The notes below the pieces were generated by a model, which saw only the letters and a list, made by a program, of their open reading frames with translations, did not search any database and was not told where the DNA came from. Position numbers and translations under genes: made by a program. This document shows positions 14,689-24,600 of a DNA stretch of 64,000 bases, in pieces (the first letter of the stretch is position 1; each line of letters begins with the position of its first letter). The DNA is from Monarcha castaneiventris obscurior (taxonomy: Eukaryota; Chordata; Aves; Passeriformes; Monarchidae): positions 42,013,501-42,077,500 of the forward strand of contig JAMPIT010000575.1 of the NCBI GenBank assembly GCA_026261815.1, written 5' to 3'.

Positions 14689-15140
14689 ATCATAGAATCA
14701 TAGAATCATAGAACCATAATGGCACAGGTTGGAAGAGATCTGTAAGATCATCTTGTCTCAACCCTCCCCACTCTGGGCAGGGAGAACTTCCACTAGACTA
14801 GGTTCAGGCTCTCAAATTCCCATCTAACCTGGCCTTGAAAACTTGCAAGAATGGAACATCCACAACTTCTCTGAGCAACCACTTCCAGTGCCTGACCACC
14901 CTCACATTAGAGAGAGTTTTCCTAACTTCTAATCTAAACCTATTCTCTTTCCGTTTGTACCCATTTCCCCTTGTCCTGTCACTACATGCCCTTTTAAACA
15001 GTCTCTCTCAATTTTTCTTGTAGGCTCACTTCTGGCACTGGAAGGCCAAATTTACATCACCATGAAGCTTTCTCTTTTCCAGGCTGAACAATCCCAATTC
15101 TCCTAGCATTTCTTCGTAGGAGAGCTGCTCTATTCCTCTA
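14689..15140 (-). mobile_element. CR1 LINE, 3'-end fragment
   Basis: The left end shows tandem copies of an 8-base unit (catagaat-type), which is the reverse complement of the ATTCTATG-type repeats ending avian CR1 elements. The element therefore lies on the minus strand with its 3' end at 14689. Rightward the sequence keeps the order of the CR1 3' region: the 'ggttggaagagatct' block, the 'cactagac.aggtt' block, 'ctggccttgaaaactt', 'ccacttccagtgcctgaccaccctcaca', 'ttgtcctgtcactacatgccctt', and 'ttctcttttccaggctgaacaatccca'. About 450 bp remain and the 5' part of the element is missing, as is usual for CR1. The + strand frame at 14835-15023 lies antisense within it and is not a gene. Confidence 0.93.
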
Positions 15141-15975
15141 ATAAATACAAATTATTAAAGTGGCTAAGAAAATTATGTTACTTCAGATTTTGATATAAGC
15201 AATAGATAAATATTTTTATCAGTTAAAGCCCTTAATGGGGTCAGACCTTACATCAGTCACAAAGAAGGATCACTCATCTTCATGTTCTCCAGTCAAGCAT
15301 TAGTTATTGCTGTTCTTTATGCATTAGTTGTCTTTTGTTCCAGGTGCAGCTGGGAAAAGTTACTATGGCAAGATTTATGTTTTTCTCAGTTCCAGCCACC
15401 TTCATAAGGAGTATGCTTTGAGCAGCAGTATGCTGAATTCTGCAGTATGCAGAATTCCCTTAGGATATTTCGAAGCATTTTCTTGCATTAGCAGTTGGTA
15501 TATTTTCTAAATGGATAATCTGTTACCTAGCTTTTTTACTCTGCTTTTATTTAATTTGAATTTCTTGTTAAGAAAGAAAAAATTCTGTTTATTTTCTCCA
15601 TCTCTCTGAGTGATCCTGGCTCATAAGTTGAATGTTCTGCCAGTTATAAATTACTTCACTTTCTCCAGTAACATACTACAGAACACTGTCTGACAAAAAT
15701 GTAAATTATTTACATTATTCCAATTCCATCAGTCTTTATACATGGGTTAATATAATACTATGTTTAATTAATAAGCTTCTTTAAAAAGGCCATCAGACCA
15801 TTAAAGGACATAAACTATTTATAAGGAAAGAAGGAAATTATAATTATTGTTGTCAGCATAAAACTTTCCAACTATCAGGCTTTGTGTTTGAAAAGGCATC
15901 ACTCAGGAGGAACAAAATTTGGAGGTAAAACAAGTCCAACATTTTCTTCCCAGACTCCAGGTTATTCCAGTCAGG
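15141..15975. other. AT-rich noncoding stretch
   Basis: I see no gene or transposon between the CR1 fragment and the LTR pair. The one short + strand frame (15328-15510) has no supporting feature. Confidence 0.55.
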
Positions 15976-15993
15976 TGTTGTTACCGAAAATCA

Positions 15994-16020
15994 GTAAAAA
16001 CTAATTTTTTTAGTTTTTAC
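15994..16020. repeat. Perfect 11-bp hairpin with T5 loop in the LTR U5 part
   Basis: gtaaaaactaa (15994-16004) is matched exactly by its reverse complement (16010-16020) around five T bases. It lies between the polyadenylation signal and the outer LTR edge on the minus-strand reading. It may be a U5 RNA hairpin of the element or simply an AT-rich palindrome. Confidence 0.8.
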
Positions 16021-16064
16021 TAAAGACTCCTTAACACTAACGTAGTATTAAGAAGCAGGTATTC

Positions 16065-16070
16065 TTTATT
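16065..16070 (-). terminator. LTR polyadenylation signal AATAAA
   Basis: On the minus strand this is AATAAA, about 70 bases downstream of the LTR TATA box, the spacing expected of an LTR with a short R region. Whether it is still used is unknown. Confidence 0.65.
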
Positions 16071-16137
16071 CAGCAGGATGAACGAGGGGGTATCTGCTCC
16101 AAAATATTGTGCATGCTAAATACAGAAAAAGCTCCAG

Positions 16138-16145
16138 TTTATATA
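16138..16145 (-). promoter_or_regulatory. LTR TATA box (TATATAAA)
   Basis: TATATAAA on the minus strand lies within the LTR, upstream of its AATAAA. It is the likely core promoter of the minus-oriented LTR. Transcription would run toward lower coordinates. Confidence 0.6.
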
Positions 16146-16425
16146 CTATCTTTTACACACAGATTAGTAGGTTTTTCCAGAGGAAACATATGTATGATAA
16201 GCATTTACTCAAAGTCGCTGACATGTGTTCCTTTCTATTGGCACGTGCGTTCTTCTGTCTCAGGGGGTCTCTTTGGTGGTCCCTGATGATCAGTGACCCC
16301 AAAGTCATACTTGACTGCTGATGAGCTGGGGTTCTTCTTCTTGATTAATGTTTAACACAATCATACAAACTAAGCATTGTTCCATTGGCTAGTGGGTTTT
16401 GAAGAATTAACTCCCCAGCTGTGCA

Positions 16426-16921
16426 AAGAAATCCACCTACAGCCGCTGGAGGACCTGACATTGATGCAAACAGACATGCCCTGAAGGAAGTTGTGCATTG
16501 GAAGCCCATGCTGGAACAGGCTCCTGTCAGGACCTACAGCCTGTGGAGAGAAGTCCACACAGAACCAGGTTTTCTGGATGGAGCTGTGACACATGGGGGA
16601 CTCATACTAAAGCAATTAATTCCCAAAGGATTGTATACCATGGAAATGCCCCATTCTAGACAAGGAAGGAATGGTAGAGACAAGTGTTATGGTCTGACCA
16701 CAACACCCATTTCACATCTCTCTGTGTCTACTCTGTTATTAATTGGCAATAAATTAAAATAATCTTCTCCGACTCAAGGTTTTTTTGCCCATAATAATAG
16801 CTGGTGAGTGATCTCCCTGTCCTCATCTCAACCAATGACTTTTCCATCTTCTCTGTGTTCTGGGGAGAAGAAGTAATGAGAGAGCATCTGGGTGGCAGCC
16901 AGCCAAGGTTAACCTACCACA
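16426..16921 (+). mobile_element. Endogenous retrovirus LTR, plus orientation, joined to the preceding LTR
   Basis: The right part matches the 3' half of a common avian ERV LTR as I recall it: an 'attggcaataaa' polyadenylation block (16743-16753), 'tttgcccataa' (16786-16796), 'ctggtgagtgatctccctgtcc' (near 16801-16822), and an end of 'gccaaggttaacctaccaca' at 16902-16921, giving a terminal CA. The left part has the GC-richer, internally repetitive 'cccatgctggaacagg'-type segment typical of that LTR. The 113-codon open frame at 16421-16762 lies in this segment and is not a gene. The left edge is not sharply defined. No coding region adjoins it, so it is solo or truncated. Confidence 0.75.
16748..16753 (+). 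terminator. LTR polyadenylation signal AATAAA
   Basis: Canonical AATAAA inside the 'ttggcaataaa' block, about 170 bases before the LTR's 3' end. The position matches the related avian LTRs I recall. Confidence 0.6.
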
Positions 16922-17839
16922 CCTTATGTCCTTACGGAGTCATATTTTCCTTGGTAACTTCCACAGGATGAATGGAAGTAGCTTCTAAAGCTTAAGGCTT
17001 TCAACTATCCATGAAAATATGTGCAGAAGTTTCTTAACTGATCTTTAATTGATCAATAGTCATTTTCCCTGATGGCTTGTCCCAAAGCTTTTAGTCACTC
17101 TTGAAATCTGGACTGATGCCACAGAAACTGTTTTGTTTCCATAAACGAGAGGGTGATATTGTGATGAGGAGGAGTAACAGGTCAGCAAAAACACCAGCAG
17201 TCAAGACTCCACACACTGAAGTGTTTGCAGTGGTACATGATAAAAATTGATAGTATTGCTCCTGGCTCAGAGGCAGAAATCAGTTGCCAAATACAGCAGA
17301 GTTTTTAAATATTATTATTTGTTCTGTTAAATGGCCAGAAATCTGTCACTTTTTCAACTTCCGAATGGCTTTTCCATTAATTGAATGGATATGCACTCAC
17401 TGCTCTAGTGTTCCTAGCCATGTCCTGAGCTAAAAACAGTATGGAAAATATTGCTTACTATAGCACAACCATAGCCAGATATTTTGATTTAAAAGCTTGC
17501 ATTTATGAGTTGCTTTTCATTATGCTATTTTAGATAATACCTTCAATTTCCCTAGTCCAATGTATGGATGCATCTCTAATGGGTAATCCTTGGCTGCTGA
17601 GGTGTGTGACTGTCCTATGCTAGTGCAAAAGAAATGGTTAACAATGCTTTCTAACTGAGCTACAGCAATGGGTTTTGACAGCTGCCAGGACCTGCTGTGA
17701 GGCTGTACACAGGTAGGGACTGGTGTGAGCACTGTAAGGTTTTCTGGTGCTTGAGCTGAGAGGGCACCATGCACATGGCAGACACAGCAAGGTCCCCCCC
17801 AGGCAGGGTGGAAATTGGTACGGTGGAAAGCTCCTAGGA
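16922..17839. other. Noncoding stretch
   Basis: No gene or transposon recognised. The frame at 17520-17774 (-) has no domain and no splice partner. A C7 run is present at about 17795. Confidence 0.5.
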
Positions 17840-17920
17840 ACAGATTTCGGGAATGATTTTAAATGGTTCTTTGGGGCAAGTCTTGGACCTCGATGATCAA
17901 ATCCTGTGATTCTGTGGAGT
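17840..17920 (+). mobile_element. Possible CR1 3' tail
   Basis: A 'cttggacctcgatgatc' block (near 17883-17899) followed closely by 'ctgtgattctgtgg' resembles the last bases of avian CR1 elements, with a deletion between the two parts. The match is short, so it is a tentative call. Confidence 0.45.
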
Positions 17921-20454
17921 CAGTTCTGAAACTGTCCATGTTAATATAAGGAAATAATCACATTAGTATATGCAACTCTTTCCAAAAATGTCCATTGTGA
18001 GGAATGTGTCCATGATCCCACTCAGTTATATTAGAGAACATTATAAAACTAACAACTCCATATTTTTTACCAAAATCTTTAGTGTTTATCATAAACAGAC
18101 AGGACCTCATTTGCAAGGTGCCTCAATAATTATAGACAAGGTAGTAATGCTTTCCAGGTGGCCATTTGGTGCCTAACAGCACAAATAAATCACTCTTACT
18201 AAGTTAACTTCCAAAAATCTCCCCAGCGCTAACAGGCCTGATTTATTCCGTGTTTCTATTACAGAGGAAAAGCAAAGAAAACCTGGTAAACTCTGCTTTC
18301 ATTGGGACATAAGCACAGCTTTTTAGAAGCTGACAGTTCAAATGAAAACCTGACAGGAGGTCAGCAACCCTTCCTGGTCTTGCGGACACAGAGTGGCAAG
18401 ATAAACTCAAATTTCACTGCAGATACAACAATCTGTTCCCAAAGGCTAGGTCTGTTAATAACTCCTTCTCTTCCATAATGCTCTGGAGAACTTTCCTATC
18501 ACTTCAATTGTGAAGGAACCATAAGGCATGCACAAACTAAATGTCATCTTAATTGCTCTGGAAAAAGAAATCTGAAAAAACACTGTTGTGCTTGTCTCTC
18601 TTTATCAACTAACTATAATTTAACAAGCCCCCACCCTGCCACACCTGCAGTTAATAGATTTTGGTACAGTTTCTCACTTGCATCAGTCAAGCTGCTGTAA
18701 CTCATTTTCCCATCTGTTAAAACAAAAAACTAAGTACCTGCTATTCCACAGAGTAACATTGATATTGTAACCCTTGCAAGAAAAAATTGAGGCCTTGATA
18801 TTAAAACCAATGCAAGAACCTATCAGGGTTTTTTTTTATTTGTTTGTTTGGTTTTTTTTTTTGGCTAATAACGTTAAGTGGCTTGGCTTAACTCACTTTT
18901 AATGTAAGAACTAGAACTAAGCAAATTGTGCTTTAAAGTATAGGCTTGGTATAGCCACTATGATCTGGAAAATAACTTGTTATCAAAATGAAATATTTTT
19001 TAACAAAAAGAAATGAAGAAAACAGCAGAGGCAGCTTTTTGAAATTCATATGAGAATTGCCAGAAAGAGGACACAAATGAATAAAGGGACCTGATAACAT
19101 AATTTGAAAGTTGTGATGGGATGAAACAGTAGAAAAATAGTTACTTTAATGGAACTGATGAAAGGAAAGATACTGGAGAGCAAAAACAGTTCTTGAAGTT
19201 CCAAACACTCACTACTTAAAGAGGACATGAAGGTAAGAATACAGGTCCTTCTGTTCAAATTCTGCTATGTCTCATTTAATAAAAGACAAGAGTAAAACAT
19301 TTTTGAACATGAAAGGATTCTTTTTCTTTTAAGTAAATTCCTGGGTGTGGAAGTCCATAAACTGTTTTCACATGTGCAGTGTGATATGTATGAAAATTAA
19401 AACATATTCTCAAGAAGTGTTAAAAAATATTTAAGCAGTTAACACTATAGAATAATGCTATAAAAAAAAGTCTCCTATTCACATGTTTTTACTCCCTCTT
19501 AAAAAATAGAGTGTCTTGTATCAAGTTACCATACTTTAAACTATGCTAAATTATATCATTCTTCATAATTTTCTTTGATTTCACTAATGTCTAGTGGTGG
19601 CACACGATAGACAAGACCTGGTGGAAAGGGGAAAATATTCAGGTAAAAAAAATATATTTGTAATTTCTCAGCAGAAAATCTAATAGCATTGTCAAGTTAT
19701 CATCTACAACTGCACAAAACCCATAATAACTGGCAAATGTGATGTCAAGAAAAAAATCAATATCAGCGAAAATAACATTTTATCTATCCCTTCTCTCATC
19801 TCTTTACTCTTAGGTTCTTAGGTTAGTATTACTGCTGCTGAATGCAGACAAATATTCACCAAGAGAAACTCCCATTAATTTAATGTAAAAATCTTTAATT
19901 GCCATAAGATATTGATTTTTTTTTTTTAACTCTGTAGCTCAAAGAAATTAAACTATTTGCCAGATTAATTTTATTAATTTTAATCTTGACACCAGGCCCA
20001 TACAGGTTTGACTATTGGCAAATTTACTGTTGACAGTTATTTTGGATGCTGTAGGACTGGATATACAGATTCATACTGTATATTACGTTTACTGTGATGA
20101 ATTCAAACTAGTGATCTGAAATGCTATATGTAGTTCATAAAACTTGCATTTTAAAGTATTATGTCAGAAGAGTTACACACTATCTCCTGTGACATAGCAC
20201 TACTGAAGTTTTCAGGATCAAAACTGCTTAAGCTCTGAACCTATGAAAATATAGTAGAGGGTACTCACTGATTATAGGATCAGGAAAGGTTAAACAAATT
20301 CCAGGTATCTTTATACCTTTAAAAGAATTTAATACCTTTAGAAACACCTTCTACATAAGTTATACCATTTATAAGAATAAGAAGTATATGGAAGTCATTA
20401 GACTGCAGGTGCACGTAAGACTTTGTAGGATGTGGATTTGCTTCTTTATGATTT
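17921..20454. other. AT-rich noncoding stretch
   Basis: Nothing recognisable apart from low-complexity tracts. Open frames are at most 70 codons and unsupported. Confidence 0.55.
18829..18862. repeat. T/G-rich low-complexity tract
   Basis: T runs separated by tttg units and one A. It is a pyrimidine-rich low-complexity segment. No gene or transposon adjoins it, and it is not a convincing splice acceptor because no open frame follows. Confidence 0.8.
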
Positions 20455-20591
20455 ATTTTGGGGTTTATTCCTGTCTGGCAAACAGCCCACACACTGTTTG
20501 CTCATTTCCTGCCCCTCCCCAATCCCAGTGGGATGGAGGAGAGAATAAGAAATGTGAAAGTGAGAAAACTCATGGGTTGAGATAAAGACAG

Positions 20592-20598
20592 TTTAATA
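20592..20598 (-). terminator. LTR polyadenylation signal variant TATTAAA
   Basis: On the minus strand TATTAAA lies in the conserved 'attaaactgtctttatct' block, about 180 bases downstream of the TATA box. It is a noncanonical hexamer variant. This position is also conserved in the LTR family as I recall it. Confidence 0.5.
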
Positions 20599-20776
20599 GG
20601 TAAAGGAAAAGCTGTGCACACAAGCAAAGCAAACCAAGGAATTCATTCACCGTTCCCCATGGTCAGGCAGGTGTTCAGCCTTTCCCAGGAAAGCAGGGAC
20701 CCATTACGTGTAATGGTGACTTTGGAAGACAAGAACCATCACTCTGAACATTCCCCTTTCTTTTCCTTCACCCAGC

Positions 20777-20782
20777 TTTATA
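20777..20782 (-). promoter_or_regulatory. LTR TATA box (TATAAA)
   Basis: 'gtataaagctggg' on the minus strand, about 290 bases from the LTR 5' edge, in the position of the core promoter in this LTR type. Current activity is unknown. Confidence 0.55.
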
Positions 20783-20895
20783 CCCTGAGCGTGACTGACA
20801 CCATATGGTCTGGAATGTCCCCTTGGTCACTTGGGGTCAGCTGTCCCAGCTGTGTCCCCTCCCAGCTCCTTGTGCACCCTCAGCCCACTCACTGG

Positions 20896-20910
20896 TGGGG
20901 TGGGGTGGGG
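20896..20910. repeat. (TGGGG)3 pentanucleotide repeat
   Basis: Three exact TGGGG units inside the LTR U3 part, a G-rich run that could expand by slippage. Confidence 0.85.
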
Positions 20911-21634
20911 TGAGAGGCAGGAAAGACCTTGGCTCTGTGTAACCTCTGCTCAGCAGTGAATAAAACATTCCTGTGTTCCCAACACAGTTGCCAGCATAAA
21001 TCCAAAACACAGCCCCATATCAGCTACTATGAGGAAAATTAACTCTATCCCAGCCAAAACCAGCACACATCGGGAGCAGCATTTTTCCCTATATGACTGT
21101 GTGCTCTCTTTAGCTTTTGAAAAAAAAAAATGCCCACAAGTTCAATTAATTTTTAGAAGCATGCACTAAATCTCACAAAAATGCATTATCTGTAGTTGCC
21201 AAATGTTGAAAAAATGCAAAATGAGACAACTTTACATTTCTAGCTAATGCTTTTATCCATTTATGCTTAATTACTGATCCATGACAAGAGAATAAACTAA
21301 TTATTTCATTGCTGTGAGTCTTCTTTTGACTTTGGCAATATTCCCTAGAGGATTCTACCCAAGATTTTCTCTGGTAAACCCATGCAGTCTCCTGTATTTT
21401 TTGTTAGTCTATGCGAAGTGTATGTCAAGTAAGACACATAGTAGAAGTAAATTCAGGAATAAAATTTAAAATATCCACAAAGCTTAGCAGCAGACAATGG
21501 CATTTTGGACTTAACTACAGCCTTGTGTCAGGCACTGCACCAGGAAAAATCTAGCTATACCAGAAAATGAATAAATCTTAGAAGGAAAGTTGCTAATTTT
21601 GTACCTTCTTTGTGAAAGAAAGTCTGTGTTGCCA

Positions 21635-21678
21635 AAATAAGAAATTAAGCTTTCTTATTTCGTTCATTTCTTATGAAC
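21635..21678. repeat. Two adjacent hairpins
   Basis: A perfect 10-bp stem (21635-21644 with 21651-21660, six-base loop) is followed one base later by a perfect 6-bp stem (21662-21667 with 21673-21678, five-base loop). Both are AT-rich. No gene lies next to them. Confidence 0.75.
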
Positions 21679-24600
21679 ACTAGAATCACAATTGATTTAG
21701 AGAGGGTGGGAAGTATAATGATAAACACCATGTCCAAATTTCCTGATCCTTTTGCACTTCATCTCATTCAATAGTAGAGCAAGAGATAGTAGTTGTTGCT
21801 TGCTCAGATATTTGAAGATTCAAAGAGGCAGATGTTAAAGTTCCACTTTATGTCTATGACCAAATATAGCACTACTCCAATAATTTTTAACAGAAAACCC
21901 ACAAACATATATGATGCTGGTTTAATTTTTTTTTAATATATAGATTGAAAAGAGATTCATTAGTGAAGGTTGGGAATTTAAATAAAAAATGAGAATTTTG
22001 ACTGTAATTTGAACTTTCTTAACTTTTTTTTCTGGTCAGAAGTTGGTTGTTATATGCAGGAGAATATAGAAAAAGTCCTTCCATGAACTAACTGTCATAA
22101 AGCAGCAAGAGAAAGATATTTCAAAAACCTTCACTGAATGATTATGCAAGCAGTAACAACGGCAAGATTTTTATCGCCATTAGACAAACTTGTCTCATAT
22201 CATGCAAAATAATCTTAAGTATTTCACATTCACGGGTATAAAGCCCTGTGGGAAATATGTATTAAGTTTATAAGAAACCTGTAGAGAGGACACTGTCCCT
22301 AAAACTTCAGAAATAACTGGCTAACAAATTCATATCCAATGGCAAATGTTATGGTTTCTACCCCTCTGCTTACACAAGAAACTGCTCTTTTTCTCCATTG
22401 TCTTCACATGAACCTAAACCTGAATAACTTAGCAAATGCCTCTGTAGAGAAATGTAGACAACTGTCTTCCTGCAGGGGCTCCCTCTGGACCAGAAGCATG
22501 GTGACATATTCCTGTACCTGTGAATTTAGACTCTATTGAGAAGCAAATATATTAAGTTGAGCTCACTGCTATGCCAATATGAACTAAGTCCCCATTGGAT
22601 CAGGTCACAAATGGAAAAATATGTTTACATAAAAACCTTTATGAGCAAACATAAAGGCACGGAATTCTTCCCCAGAAGCCAACAGTTAAAAAGGGTTTTT
22701 TTGTTCTGTCATGATGATTGGCAAAAGTGTGTTGACACTGTTAAAGACAATTTTGAAGCAACTTAGGAGTTTCCCATGTTCTCTAGATTTCACAAGATGC
22801 TGCAGTTCCCCTCACTCCCATTGTAAATGCTCCTGAGACTTTTGGTAAAAGATATGGTGGTTCAGCACGCTGAAGTTTCCTTTAAATATGGTACTATTCA
22901 TCCAAGGAGAACAAATGATTGCACCTTTGACCGACCACAACCCCTTTGCTGGGGGAACTTTTCCTGACAGACCACTCCATTACAGAATCAATCAGCAATT
23001 CAGTGCCTTTTTGTATTTGAGTTTCAACAAGGTCTCCTCCACCTCTTTTTATGCTTTATCATGCTCTTTGGTGCTACTCTGTACTAAAAGAAAGCACTCT
23101 TGATTGTAATGCATAAGAATTAGTGTATTTCTGTTAGCCAGGAAATCAAAAATGGCTGGTGAGGACAATAAAAGGGATCTGCTGAAGCAAAAATATTCCA
23201 TCATATTAATTGCTGCTCAGGATCCAGCTGCTGAGATTACAGGTGGAAATTCCCATTACTCAGGTGAAGCTGTGTAGTGAGAGAAATTAGGTTGATTTCT
23301 AAGGTGTATACATTCCACTGAAAAAAAGTATATAATTAAAATAACACCACTATTTTTCAGAAATTATCACTATTAACTCAGGAGTGATTGTTGTGTGTAT
23401 TTCAAGGACTTAGTTTCATTTGCTTGAAATTCAAAGATATGCTGTAACTCCTTGATAGGATGTTTCAACAAAGATAGGAGAATTAAGCAAAAATGTTCAA
23501 TTTTTCATAAGGATCTACCCTTCAGAAATATATTAATTAGAGACCCTAAATTGTAATTTGATGAAAATATTTGCTTTTGATTGTAGACTATCAGAATAAG
23601 TTGAAATATTAGAAAACAAAATAAGTCTTCTCCTTCCTTTACACCTTGGACTTAGTTGTACTTCATCCATCATGCTGCCTGTCCCACCTTATTCTCCTTC
23701 CAGTCCTTGAGGAGCCAGGATGTGTCAGAGATCAAGACAAAGTAAAGTCAGGAGGATTCTTCTTATTTTTTTTTCCCCCTTACTAGCACAAGAAAACCTT
23801 TTAGCCTCTATGAAAACAACTGAAAGCTTTTATCTGTGGAAGTTAAAAGGGAACATACTGGGAAAAAAAAGGAAGCTCTATAAAGACTTTGGTATCAGTT
23901 CTAAGTTTATATTGTGTGCATTTTTTCTCCTAACTGTCAGGATTCCAGATTTCTTCAAAAGCATTTTTTCCACAACTTTGTATTCTTTTTTTAAATTTGG
24001 AGCATTTTTAACTCACCAGGTCAGTGCAAAAATCAAGGTTTTGATTTATTAGCAAGTTTTTATTTTCAGGAAGCACTTTAGTAGCTTTCTGCAGCAAGTT
24101 TAGTAGTGCCACATGCAAAATGGATACTCTGTAATATTGAGGAGGAAAGGTGGTTTCTAGCAAATGGCACTGGATCCATCTGCCAAGGAACAGCCATCCC
24201 GAAGTTCTTGCTTTCATATGGCTTCCGCTGGGAAGGGACCATCTTTATACAGAGCCCTGCTTTACTTTTAAGCACATATGTTATTCAAAATGGTGCCATA
24301 TAGTCACTTGGAAATGAGTCTTCTGGCTCAGGGTTAGAGGGAAGAACAAAAATGTACTCTTTCTCTCTTTTTCACTCTCCCTGTTCCCAGTTTCGCCTCT
24401 TCCCCATTTCCATGTTTGTGTTCTTCTCCATCCTACACAAAAAGGAACTGTGGTGACTTATGCTGGGCTACAGAACATTTGTGCATGTATCTAACTTTTT
24501 AATTGTATTTTCCTTTTTATTCAAGAAAACAAGCGCTGGCTGCGTGTATTTCTCAAGAAAATGAAGTGTTTGCAACTGGATTGCAGTGCAATTCCCTTTC

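Larger units (their letters stand above)
15976..16425 (-). mobile_element. Endogenous retrovirus LTR, minus orientation
   Basis: Read on the minus strand, this has the order of a retroviral LTR: a U3-like part, a TATA box (TATATAAA, 16138-16145), a canonical AATAAA about 70 bases downstream (16065-16070), and a short U5-like part that ends near a TG/CA boundary around 15976-15980. The short TATA-to-AATAAA distance implies a short R region. The sequence resembles bird ERV LTRs I recall (blocks near 16255-16330 and 16385-16425). No gag, pol or env sequence adjoins it, so it is a solo LTR or a remnant. Boundaries are uncertain by perhaps 10 bases. I cannot assign the ERV class with confidence; short R regions are common in ERVK-like avian families. 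Confidence 0.75.
20455..21067 (-). mobile_element. Endogenous retrovirus LTR (solo-like), minus orientation
   Basis: The right edge is the reverse complement of 'tgtgctggttttggctggga' followed by 'tagagttaattttc', which is the 5' start of a widespread avian ERV LTR family. Moving left come a TATA box (20777-20782), a 'tattaaactgtctttatctc' block (about 20579-20598), and the 'aacccatgagttttctca' and 'ccatcccactgggattgggg' blocks of the U5 end. The length is about 610 bp. No gag, pol or env sequence is visible on either side, so the element is probably a solo LTR. I believe the family is ERVL-like but cannot verify this. The middle contains a GGGGT repeat. The + strand frame 20614-20913 is antisense to it and not a gene. 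Confidence 0.88.

Noticed and set aside
16421..16762. 113-codon open frame on the + strand
   Set aside because: It lies inside the LTR-like segment, and the sequence matches repeat blocks rather than a protein family.
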